NCBI GenBank assembly: GCA_946482635.1
Contig: CAMLSG010000063.1
Location: 1-24,411 of the forward strand
Direction: 5' to 3'
From: an uncultured Duganella sp.
GTDB taxonomy: Bacteria > Pseudomonadota > Gammaproteobacteria > Burkholderiales > Burkholderiaceae
DNA length: 24,411 nt
Shown: positions 8,185 through 14,763 of the stretch, one piece after another
Layout of the letters: each line of letters starts with the position of its first letter
Position numbering within the stretch: the stretch's first letter is position 1
Position numbers and translations under genes: made by a program
The notes under the pieces: generated by a model
What the model was told of the DNA's origin: nothing
The model's database searches: none
What the model saw: only the letters and a program-made list of their open reading frames with translations

Positions 8185-8838
8185 ATGGCAAGGTACTTGC
8201 CAAAGCAGGGACGTGAACGCCGCCGCTGGTGGGCGCGTCCCTTGCGCTGGTGGCATACACTGGCCTTCGCCTCCGGCGTGCTGTGCGCGCCGTTCGGCTT
8301 TGCCGGCAACCAGAAAGAGGAAGCACTGGCCGACGGCGTGCGGGTGGCGCTGTCCAACGCCATCATGGATGCCCGGCCGCCCAAGCCGGTATTGCTCACG
8401 CCCACCGACCGCGCGCAGTATGACCAATGGTATGCCGCCATGTCGGACCGCCTGAAGCGCAAGCTGCCGGACGAGTTCACGCGCCGCGAGTTCCTCGAAA
8501 CGGCCTGGTACGAGGCGCGCCGCGCCGGCCTGGACCCGGGCCTGGTGCTGGGGCTGATCCAGGTCGAATCGGCCTACCGCAAGTACGCGGTGTCGATTGT
8601 CGGCGCGCGCGGCTATATGCAGGTGATGCCGTTCTGGACCAACGTGATCGGCGACCGCGACCGCTCCAAGCTGTTCAATATGCAGACCAACCTGCGCTAC
8701 GGCTGCTCCATCCTGCGCATGTATATCGACATGGAGCAGGGCAACCTGTATCTCGCCCTCGGCCGCTACAACGGCAGCCGTGGCCGGCCCGAGTACCCGA
8801 ACGCGGTGCTGGCGGCCTGGAACAAGTGGAAGCTTTAA
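8185..8838 (+). CDS. lytic transglycosylase (SLT domain)
   Basis: Periplasmic or membrane-anchored enzyme that cleaves peptidoglycan glycan strands with 1,6-anhydro product formation. It has 217 residues from ATG 8185; GTG 8176, overlapping the proS stop, is an alternative that adds three residues. A very basic n-region (RERRRWWARPLRWW) precedes a hydrophobic core ending near FGFAG, a signal peptide or anchor. The SLT fold starts around residue 105: LGLIQVESAYRKYAV with catalytic Glu128, then GARGYMQVMPFW (the usual G-L-M-Q is G-Y-M-Q here) and the RYNGSRGRPEYPNAV ending. It follows proS directly, a pairing kept in related genomes as far as I know. Family certain, physiological role unknown. 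Confidence 0.9.
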   Translation: MARYLPKQGRERRRWWARPLRWWHTLAFASGVLCAPFGFAGNQKEEALADGVRVALSNAIMDARPPKPVLLTPTDRAQYDQWYAAMSDRLKRKLPDEFTRREFLETAWYEARRAGLDPGLVLGLIQVESAYRKYAVSIVGARGYMQVMPFWTNVIGDRDRSKLFNMQTNLRYGCSILRMYIDMEQGNLYLALGRYNGSRGRPEYPNAVLAAWNKWKL

Positions 8839-8920
8839 TGCCGTTGTGACATTCCGTGCATCTGTGCGAGGGGGCTGGCGCTTACACTCTGCGCCTTGAC
8901 CCACTCGCAACGGAGCACGC

Positions 8921-9274
8921 ATGCATTCCAACAACTTCCTGTTCATCCTGGCCAGCCTGGCCATTGCCGGCAGCGCGGCAGCAGCAGCCCCCAGCCAGCT
9001 CGTCAAAGGCAAGCTGGTCGACGGTGGCGGCGGCGACGATATGTCCGTGACCATCTTGTCCGACCAGGGCAAGAAGATCCAGGCCTACTGCGCCGGCCAG
9101 TGCGGCGACTGGTTCGTCGAAGCCGGGGAAGGCGAATACTCGACGCTCAATCCCAAGCTCAAAGGCAAGCCGGTCATCGCGACGATCGCCACCGAGCGCA
9201 ATGCCGGCCGCGTTGCCGGTCCCGGCGATGACGAGCGCTTCCAGTTCATCAAACGCATCGCCATCGGCAAGTAA
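8921..9274 (+). CDS. small secreted protein, function unknown
   Basis: A 117-residue exported protein. The first 22 residues are a Sec signal peptide (MHSNNFLFILASLAIAG then SAAAAAP). The mature part begins with a Gly/Asp turn GGGGDDMS and has two cysteines in YCAGQCGDW, well placed for a disulphide. The rest is a mixed beta region (GKPVIATIATERNAGRV) and a basic C-terminus. The start follows CGGAG. An imperfect hairpin-forming sequence (8865-8909) lies in its leader. The gene sits 82 bases after the transglycosylase on the same strand and may share its transcript. I do not recognise the family. Confidence 0.75.
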   Translation: MHSNNFLFILASLAIAGSAAAAAPSQLVKGKLVDGGGGDDMSVTILSDQGKKIQAYCAGQCGDWFVEAGEGEYSTLNPKLKGKPVIATIATERNAGRVAGPGDDERFQFIKRIAIGK

Positions 9275-9371
9275 GCAATATTCGTGAACTATCCAAAGTT
9301 GTATTAATATGTCGACAATCTTTACATATGTTCAATTTTAGACAATTGTAAATAGGGTAAGTAACTGAAAG

Positions 9372-9389
9372 AAAAGAAAATTTTCTTTT
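9372..9389. promoter_or_regulatory. perfect 18-bp A/T palindrome
   Basis: AAAAGAAAA is followed directly by TTTTCTTTT (9372-9380 and 9381-9389). It abuts the sigma-54 element. It lacks G/C pairs so is not a convincing terminator; it may bend DNA or bind a regulator such as IHF, which often acts at sigma-54 promoters. Confidence 0.4.
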
Positions 9390-9405
9390 TGGCATGATTC
9401 CTGCT
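9389..9405 (+). promoter_or_regulatory. sigma-54 (RpoN) promoter for the PEP-CTERM protease
   Basis: TTGGCATGATTCCTGCT carries the invariant GG (9391-9392) and GC (9403-9404) exactly 10 bases apart, and matches the consensus TGGCAC-N5-TTGCA/T with two substitutions. Transcription would start near 9416, leaving a leader of about 38 bases. A sigma-54 promoter needs an enhancer-binding activator; PEP-CTERM genes are commonly tied to RpoN and the PrsK/PrsR pair in related bacteria. Confidence 0.7.
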
Positions 9406-9453
9406 TGGAAATGTTGTAGTAGTTAAACATAACCATCATGGGAGAATGTAATT

Positions 9454-10524
9454 TTGGGTAATACCGCAATCAAGAAGCTGTTGGGCATTGTTCTGGCAAT
9501 CGGCGCCATTGGCTCCGCATCCGCAAACCCGGCCGTCAACCTGACCGGCCCTGCGACGCCGATGATCACCTCCGGCGCCGCGCCGGATTCGCCCGATGCC
9601 CGCATTGACCCGAACGTCGCGTCATCGCGCTTCTCCGGCGTCGTCAGCCTGGCTATCCAGTACGACGGCCTGCAGTACATCTGCTCCGGCACCCTGGTGA
9701 GCAAGCGCCAGGTAGTGACTGCCGGCCACTGCGTCGACACCAACGGCAATGGCGCCCTGATCGACCTGAAAAAGCCTGGCAATAACGTGCTGGCGGTCTT
9801 CAACGCGACCACTTCCGGCCCAGGCCGCAGCGTGATTGCAGCTTCCAGCGTGTCGATGCACGCTGACTATGCTGGCTTCGGCCACTGCCCGGCAGGCGTG
9901 AGCGGCTTCTGCACCAACGACGACGTGGCGGTGGTGACCCTGGGCCAGGACGCCCCTAAAGAAGCCAAGATCTATAAAATCGCCTCCGGCGGACTGCAGG
10001 CAGGCACCCGCATCGTCATGGCCGGCTACGGCACTTCCGGCGACGGCATCAACGGCTACACGGTGAGCCCGGCCTTCCGCGTCAAGCGCAGCGGCGAAAA
10101 CTACGTCGACGCGTTCACCGCTGACGACGAACATAACCGCACCGGCCGCAATGAAATCTGGTACGCCGACTTCGACGGCAATGGCCACGACACCTTCTGC
10201 GAATGGGACGTAGCCTGCTCGCCAGCCCTGCCTAACGACCGCGAAGCCGGCATCGGCGGCGGCGACTCGGGCGGCCCTTCCTTCATCGAAATGTACGGCG
10301 AGCTGATGCTGATCGCGACCAACACCTTCGGCAACGCGAACGGCCTGACGGCAGGCAGCTTCGGCACCTACTTCGGCGGCATGGTCCTGCATAGCTACCT
10401 GGACTACATCGCAGCAGCCACCGGCGGCAGCGCACAGTTCGTTCCGGAGCCGGCCTCGGTTGCGGTGTTCGGCCTGGGCCTGCTGGCGCTGGCCGGCGTC
10501 CGCCGCCGCAAGCAAGCGAAGTAA
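9454..10524 (+). CDS. trypsin-like serine protease with PEP-CTERM sorting signal
   Basis: Exported S1-family endopeptidase of 356 residues. A signal peptide covers about residues 1-24 (IKKLLGIVLAIGAIGSASA). The catalytic triad is visible as H92 (TAGHC), D157 (NDDVAVV) and S272 (GGGDSGGPS). The tail is a canonical PEP-CTERM domain: VPEPAS at 330-335, a hydrophobic helix, and RRRK at the end. Such proteins are cut and sorted by an exosortase, usually alongside exopolysaccharide export; no exosortase is in the window. The start is TTG with GGGAG 9 bases upstream; an ATG at 9438 opens only a seven-codon frame. It ends three bases from the stop of the convergent MFS gene. Substrate unknown. Confidence 0.92.
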   Translation: MGNTAIKKLLGIVLAIGAIGSASANPAVNLTGPATPMITSGAAPDSPDARIDPNVASSRFSGVVSLAIQYDGLQYICSGTLVSKRQVVTAGHCVDTNGNGALIDLKKPGNNVLAVFNATTSGPGRSVIAASSVSMHADYAGFGHCPAGVSGFCTNDDVAVVTLGQDAPKEAKIYKIASGGLQAGTRIVMAGYGTSGDGINGYTVSPAFRVKRSGENYVDAFTADDEHNRTGRNEIWYADFDGNGHDTFCEWDVACSPALPNDREAGIGGGDSGGPSFIEMYGELMLIATNTFGNANGLTAGSFGTYFGGMVLHSYLDYIAAATGGSAQFVPEPASVAVFGLGLLALAGVRRRKQAK

Positions 10525-10527
10525 GGC

Positions 10528-11685
10528 TTACCTGGGCAGCAGCAGCGCGCTGGCACTGACCATCGCGAACAGCAGGCCGCCCAGCGGCAGCAAGCCGTAA
10601 TGCAGGAAGGGCGCCACCAGTTGCGTGGCGCCTGCAACGCAGGCAAAGGCCAGGAACATCAACAGTCCCGCGCCTTTGCCGGCATCGTCTCCGGCCGCAT
10701 GCAGCGCACCGCCCATGGTGGCGGGGCCGCGCAGGCCAAGCCCGCCGCAAAACAAGGCCGCCAGCACGGCCAGCACCACCAGGCCGCGCGTGCAGGCCAG
10801 GCCCGCCAGGGCCATCCCCATCAAGCCGGCACCGGCCAGGAATTGCAGCAGCGTCCCGCTGCGCACCAGCCATTGCTGGCCAAGCCGCTTCACCATCCGC
10901 ACCGCGGCCGAGGCTCCCGCCATGAAGGCCAGCACGCCGCAAATCTGCAGGATGGCGAAAGCTTCAATGCCCAGCCCGAGGGCATGGGTGACCAGCACCG
11001 GCGCGCTGGCCACGTACATCAGCAGGGCGCCGAACATGACGGCGTAGCTGAGGGCATAGCGCAGGTAGAGGCGGTTGCGCAGGAGCGGGCCATAGCCGCG
11101 CTGGATCGGCGCTGGCGCGGGCGCGGCATGCGGCGTGCGGCCGACGATGCGAGCCACCAGCGGCAGCAGCAGGAGCGACATGGCGGCGATCAGCCAGAAA
11201 GTGGTGCGCCAGTCCGCGTACAGCACGATCGCAGCGCCGGCTACCGGGCCCAATGCGGGGATGGTGGATTCGGCGATGGCGACCAGGGCCAATGCTTTCA
11301 CCGCATCGGCCTGGTCGAAGCGCCGCCGTATCAGCGCGGGGACGGCTACGGTGGCCGCGCCTGCGCCCAGCCCCTGCAGCAGGCGGCCCGCCAGCATCCA
11401 GTCGATCCCCGGCGCCAGGGCGCAAACCAGGCTGCCGCCGCCAAGCAGGGCGGTGCCGGCCATGATGGTGCGGCGGTCGCCGAAGTGGTCGGCGGCCCAG
11501 CCCCAGCCCAGTTGCGACAGCGCCAGCGCCGCCATGAACAGCGCCATGGTCGCCTGCGCGGAAGGAATGGATGCGCCGAGCTCCGCCGCCATGACCGGGA
11601 TGGCCGGCAGGTACAGGTCGGAGGCCAGCAGGCCCAGGGCCGTCAGGCTGGCGAGGGGGATGGCAAGGCGGTGGAGTGCTTGCAT
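10528..11685 (-). CDS. MFS multidrug exporter, Bcr/CflA-like
   Basis: Inner-membrane proton-driven exporter of 385 residues with about 12 hydrophobic segments, typical of the DHA1 drug-efflux group. The first membrane helix contains ASDLYLPAIPVMA, a hallmark of Bcr/CflA proteins. The loop 2-3 motif A is GWAADHFGDRRTIMAG, and GRLLQGLGAGAATVAVPALIRRRF follows in helix 4, with conserved Arg and Gly residues. ALGPVAGAAI corresponds to the antiporter motif C. The start at 11685 comes just after the SWIB gene terminator, so any promoter must lie in the 25 bases between or inside the terminator, or expression depends on read-through. The export substrate is unknown. Confidence 0.88.
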   Translation of the reverse strand: MQALHRLAIPLASLTALGLLASDLYLPAIPVMAAELGASIPSAQATMALFMAALALSQLGWGWAADHFGDRRTIMAGTALLGGGSLVCALAPGIDWMLAGRLLQGLGAGAATVAVPALIRRRFDQADAVKALALVAIAESTIPALGPVAGAAIVLYADWRTTFWLIAAMSLLLLPLVARIVGRTPHAAPAPAPIQRGYGPLLRNRLYLRYALSYAVMFGALLMYVASAPVLVTHALGLGIEAFAILQICGVLAFMAGASAAVRMVKRLGQQWLVRSGTLLQFLAGAGLMGMALAGLACTRGLVVLAVLAALFCGGLGLRGPATMGGALHAAGDDAGKGAGLLMFLAFACVAGATQLVAPFLHYGLLPLGGLLFAMVSASALLLPR

Positions 11686-11710
11686 GGCGGCTGGCGGGCG
11701 ACAGGAAAAA

Positions 11711-11742
11711 TAAAAAAGCCCCGAGCGCGTGGCGTCGGGGCT
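11711..11742 (-). terminator. rho-independent terminator after the SWIB gene
   Basis: On the minus strand an 8-bp stem AGCCCCGA / TCGGGGCT with a 10-base loop is followed by a run of six T and further T-rich sequence. It lies 30 bases after the SWIB stop codon. Confidence 0.88.
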
Positions 11743-11772
11743 CCTCGAATGGCTGCAACAGCCGGAAGCAGC

Positions 11773-12150
11773 TTATTTCAGGTGGTCGGAAATCAGCTTG
11801 GTCATTTCAAACATGGAAACCTGGGCTTTGCCGCCGAAGACAGCTTTCAGCTTGTCGTCCGCATTGATCATGCGGCGGTTTGCGGCGTCCTGCAGGTTCA
11901 GTTTCTTGATGTAGTCCCAGACTTTCTTGGTCACTTCGGTACGCGGCAGCGGTGCGGAACCGACTACGGCGGACAGTGCGCTCGATGGTGTCATCGCCTT
12001 CATGAAGGCTGCGTTTGGTTTGCGTGCTGCTGGTGCTGCGGCTTTCTTTGCTGCTGGCTTGGCGGCTGCCTTCGCTGGAGCAGCTTTCTTAGCTGCTGGC
12101 TTGGCGGCGGCTTTCTTTGCTGCTGGTGCTGCTTTCTTGGCTGTTGCCAT
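11773..12150 (-). CDS. SWIB/MDM2-domain protein with histone-H1-like tail
   Basis: A 125-residue protein in two parts. Residues 1-45 are almost only Ala, Lys and Pro in repeated AAKKA / KPAAKK units, like the C-terminal tails of histone H1 and bacterial histone-like proteins, and should bind DNA or RNA non-specifically. Residues 48-125 form a SWIB domain (MTPSSALSAVVG, then LPRTEVTKKVWDYIKKLNLQ, NRRMINADDKLKAVFGG and MFEMTKLISDHL). SWIB is best known from eukaryotic chromatin remodellers but occurs in a few bacterial groups. A perfect AAGGAGG ribosome site stands before the ATG, suggesting high expression. Its likely job is nucleoid organisation or regulation; this is inference. Confidence 0.9.
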   Translation of the reverse strand: MATAKKAAPAAKKAAAKPAAKKAAPAKAAAKPAAKKAAAPAARKPNAAFMKAMTPSSALSAVVGSAPLPRTEVTKKVWDYIKKLNLQDAANRRMINADDKLKAVFGGKAQVSMFEMTKLISDHLK

Positions 12151-12277
12151 ATTCGAGCCTCCTTAACAAACAAATGGATAATTGCGCAATACTATCGCAC
12201 GGCTAATATTGGCGGGGGTTTGCAGCTTGTGCAAGTGTTTTTGTGGGTTTTTTAGGGGAAACAAGACTTAAACACAA

Positions 12278-12303
12278 AAAAAGCCGCCCGAAGGCGGCTT
12301 TTT
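12278..12303 (-). terminator. terminator after ffh (symmetric)
   Basis: The stem GCCGCC / GGCGGC (12283-12288 and 12293-12298) with a CGAA tetraloop is flanked by five A and five T, so it can terminate on either strand. It sits 15 bases after the ffh stop; the only gene that needs it is ffh on the minus strand. Confidence 0.88.
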
Positions 12304-12318
12304 GCGGCTGGAAGGGGC

Positions 12319-13686
12319 TTAGCGCATGCCCGGCATCATGCCTTTCATGGAGCGCATCATCTTCATCATGCCGCCGCCGGACAGTTTTTTCATCATGGTC
12401 TGCATCTGTTCGAACTGGGTCAGCATGCGGTTGACTTCCTGCACCTGGACGCCGGCGCCGGCCGCGATGCGGCGCTTGCGGGCCGCCTTGATCAGTTCCG
12501 GCTTGGCGCGTTCCTGCGGCGTCATCGAGTCGATGATGCCGACCATGCGGCGCACCTGTTTTTCGGCCTGGTCCATGTTGGCGCCGGCTGCCGCTTGCTG
12601 GAACTGGGCCGGCAGCTTGTCGAGCAGGCCGGACATGCCGCCCATTTTCTTCATCTGCGCCAGCTGGGCCTTGAAGTCGTTCATGTCGAACTTGCCGCCC
12701 GACTTGACCTTGGCTGCCAGTTCGGCCGCTGCCTTGGCGTCGACGTTCTTCTGTGCTTCCTCGACCAGGGCCAGGATGTCGCCCATGCCCAGGATGCGGT
12801 TGGCCATGCGCTGCGGGTCGAACGCTTCCAGGCCGTCCAGCTTTTCCGACACGCCGGCAAACTTGATCGGCTTGCCGGTAATGTGGCGCACCGACAGCGC
12901 GGCGCCGCCGCGCGAATCGCCATCGAGCTTGGTCAGCACCACGCCGGTCAGCGGCAGCGCATCGTTGAAGGCCTTGGCGGTGTTGATGGCGTCCTGGCCC
13001 AGCATGGCGTCGACCACGAACAGGGTTTCGATCGGCTTGACCGCGCCGTGCAGGGCGGCGATCTCTTTCATCATCTCTTCGTCGATGCCGAGGCGGCCGG
13101 CGGTGTCGATGATCAGCACGTCATGGTGGTGCTTCCTGGCCCAGTCCAGCGCGGCCAGCGCGATGTCGACCGGCTTGTCCTGCGCGGTGGAAGGGAAGAA
13201 GTCGGCGCCGACCTGGCCGGTCACCGATTGCAGCTGGGCGATTGCGGCGGGACGATACACGTCGGCCGACACGGTCAGCACTTTCTTTTTCTTCTGCTCT
13301 TTCAGGTACTTGGCCAGTTTGCCGACGGTGGTGGTTTTACCCACGCCCTGCAAACCCGCCATCAGGATGATGGCCGGCGGCTGCTGGGCGAAGGACAGCT
13401 GTGAAGCTTCCACGCCCAGGTCGGCGCCCATCAGGGCGCCCAGTTCGCGCTGCACCACGCCGACCAGGGCCTGGCCCGGGGTCAGCGAGGAAATCACTTC
13501 TTCGCCGAGGGCTTTTTCCTTGACCTTGGCGATGAATTCGCGCACGGCCGGCAGGGCGACGTCGGCCTCCAGCAGCGCCATGCGCACTTCGCGCAGCATC
13601 TCGGCGGTGTTGGATTCGGTCAGGCGGGCCTCGCCGCGCATCGTCTTGACGACTTTGGCAAGGCGCGTAGTCAGGTTGTCTAGCAT
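12319..13686 (-). CDS. ffh: signal recognition particle GTPase Ffh (SRP54)
   Basis: Protein part of the signal recognition particle, binding 4.5S RNA and signal sequences of nascent membrane proteins. The 455 residues are the usual length. The N domain (MLDNLTTRLAKVVKTMRGEARLT...) is followed by the G domain with P-loop GLQGVGKTTT (about 113-122), DTAGR (about 192-196), TKLDGD and the closing GVSEKLDGLEAFDP. The methionine-rich M domain has GGKFDMNDF and ends in MMKKLSGGGMMKMMRSMKGMMPGMR-type repeats that form the signal-sequence groove. It is divergent from the M48 gene. In many proteobacteria ffh is directly divergent from the ypjD-like gene, which here is 3.7 kb away. Confidence 0.97.
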   Translation of the reverse strand: MLDNLTTRLAKVVKTMRGEARLTESNTAEMLREVRMALLEADVALPAVREFIAKVKEKALGEEVISSLTPGQALVGVVQRELGALMGADLGVEASQLSFAQQPPAIILMAGLQGVGKTTTVGKLAKYLKEQKKKKVLTVSADVYRPAAIAQLQSVTGQVGADFFPSTAQDKPVDIALAALDWARKHHHDVLIIDTAGRLGIDEEMMKEIAALHGAVKPIETLFVVDAMLGQDAINTAKAFNDALPLTGVVLTKLDGDSRGGAALSVRHITGKPIKFAGVSEKLDGLEAFDPQRMANRILGMGDILALVEEAQKNVDAKAAAELAAKVKSGGKFDMNDFKAQLAQMKKMGGMSGLLDKLPAQFQQAAAGANMDQAEKQVRRMVGIIDSMTPQERAKPELIKAARKRRIAAGAGVQVQEVNRMLTQFEQMQTMMKKLSGGGMMKMMRSMKGMMPGMR

Positions 13687-13792
13687 TGGTGGCCTACTAA
13701 TTAATGGAGAATGGCGCGGGAAGCGGAAAATCCCGCCATTTTACCTTAGGAGCCGGCTGCGGCGGCAGCGCCGGGCGGTGACCACGTGTCTC

Positions 13793-13826
13793 TCACAAAT
13801 TGTCACTATCTTGCACAAATTTGTGA
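13793..13826. promoter_or_regulatory. repeated CACAAATT operator-like sites
   Basis: The perfect 12-bp palindrome CACAAATTTGTG (13814-13825) is preceded 20 bases upstream by the related CACAAATTGTCA (13794-13805). The two-helical-turn spacing is typical of cooperative regulator sites. They lie between divergent ffh and the M48 gene, upstream of the M48 -35 box. Confidence 0.45.
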
Positions 13827-13844
13827 AATAAACAAAGTTTCTTC

Positions 13845-13876
13845 TTGACAAGACATGCGACCACCGTGCATCTTGT
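13845..13876 (+). promoter_or_regulatory. sigma-70 promoter of the M48 peptidase gene, with dyad
   Basis: A consensus -35 TTGACA (13845-13850) is 18 bases from a weaker -10 CATCTT (13869-13874). A dyad ACAAGA...TGC / GCA-TCTTGT (13848-13858 and 13868-13876, with a two-base bulge) spans from the -35 to the -10, so a repressor bound there would block polymerase. Transcription would start about 13881, only some 11 bases before the ATG. Confidence 0.5.
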
Positions 13877-13891
13877 TCATAAATTAATTTT

Positions 13892-14695
13892 ATGGATGAA
13901 CTTGTGCAAGCGCTGGCCGTTCCAAACCTGATCAATTTATTCGCGCCCGGCCGGCGGCGCGCACTGCGCCATTGGCGCCTGGCCGCCCTGGTGGCGGCGG
14001 GCTGCGTAGGGCTGTACGCCGGCTGGCAATGGGCACGCCCGGCGGCCGTCGATCGCCTGGCCGAGGCTTTCCCGCCGGCGCTGGAAGTCCAGCTGGGGCA
14101 GGGCATGCTGCGCGCCCTCGATGCGCAAGCGCTGAAGCCCAGCGAGCTGTCGGAAACGCACCAGGCCCGCATCAGCGGCGCCTTCGCCAGCCTGCAGGCG
14201 CCGCACGAAGGCACGCCGCGCCACCGCCTGCTGTTCCGCAGCAGCGGGATGGGGGCGGCTGCCTTCACGCTGCCGTCGGGCGACATCATCCTGACCGACA
14301 GCCTGGTGCTGGCGCTGCCCGACGACGGCGCGGTGCTGGCGGTACTGGCGCATGAGCTGGGCCACCAGCAGCAGCGCCACATGCTGCGCCGCCTGGTGCA
14401 GGAAGCCATGCTGCCGGCCGCGGCCGGCGTTGTGCTGGGCGATACCAGCTGGCTGGTGTCCAGCATGGCGGCGCGCGCGCCGCACCTCGAGTGGCCGCAG
14501 CAGGCTGAAATCGAAGCCGACAACTATGCCGCCGACCTGCTGGAACATAACGGCCTGTCGCTGCGCCTGCTGACCGAAGTGCAGGAGGCATTGAGCGGCG
14601 CGACCGGCACGGCCGGCGCAGAGCGCGCCTACCTGGCCATCCATCCGCCCTGCGCGGAGCGCCTGGCGCAACAGCGCGAACGCAGCGCACTTTAA
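13892..14695 (+). CDS. M48 family zinc metalloprotease, membrane-anchored
   Basis: Membrane-bound zinc endopeptidase of 267 residues. One membrane segment spans about residues 30-47 after a basic stretch (GRRRALRHWR). The zinc site is H154-E155-L-G-H158, with the third ligand in the ExEAD motif at 206-210 (AEIEADNYAADLL), the Ste24/HtpX/BepA-type arrangement. PSGDIILTDSLV before the zinc site is also typical of M48. Between the two zinc motifs lies a hydrophobic segment (AMLPAAAGVVLGDTSWLV). There is no Shine-Dalgarno before the ATG, and the predicted leader is very short. It probably acts in envelope protein quality control; the substrate is unknown. It lies 68 bases before the ABC importer genes. 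Confidence 0.88.
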   Translation: MDELVQALAVPNLINLFAPGRRRALRHWRLAALVAAGCVGLYAGWQWARPAAVDRLAEAFPPALEVQLGQGMLRALDAQALKPSELSETHQARISGAFASLQAPHEGTPRHRLLFRSSGMGAAAFTLPSGDIILTDSLVLALPDDGAVLAVLAHELGHQQQRHMLRRLVQEAMLPAAAGVVLGDTSWLVSSMAARAPHLEWPQQAEIEADNYAADLLEHNGLSLRLLTEVQEALSGATGTAGAERAYLAIHPPCAERLAQQRERSAL

Positions 14696-14763
14696 GCGTC
14701 CCAGCCTTCAATGTATGATGGGCGCGCGGCCGCTCAGGCCAACTATTCACTAAGGAGACCTGG

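Noticed and set aside
6479..8326. Long open frame (615 codons) on the minus strand opposite proS
   Set aside because: It mirrors the proS codon bias; the translation is low-complexity (His, Gly, Val, Gln-rich), has no recognisable domain and runs past the proS end into the next gene.
10521..10531. Palindrome GTAAGGCTTAC containing the stops of the two convergent genes
   Set aside because: It is explained by two TAA stop codons facing each other; too short and without a T-run to be a terminator.
10600..12255. Open frame of 551 codons on the plus strand across the MFS and SWIB genes
   Set aside because: It crosses two real minus-strand genes and a terminator, and its product is Gln/Arg/Gly-rich low-complexity sequence.
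12326..13831. Open frame of 501 codons on the plus strand opposite ffh
   Set aside because: Antisense of a full-length conserved Ffh; Ser/Ala/Arg-rich with no domain.
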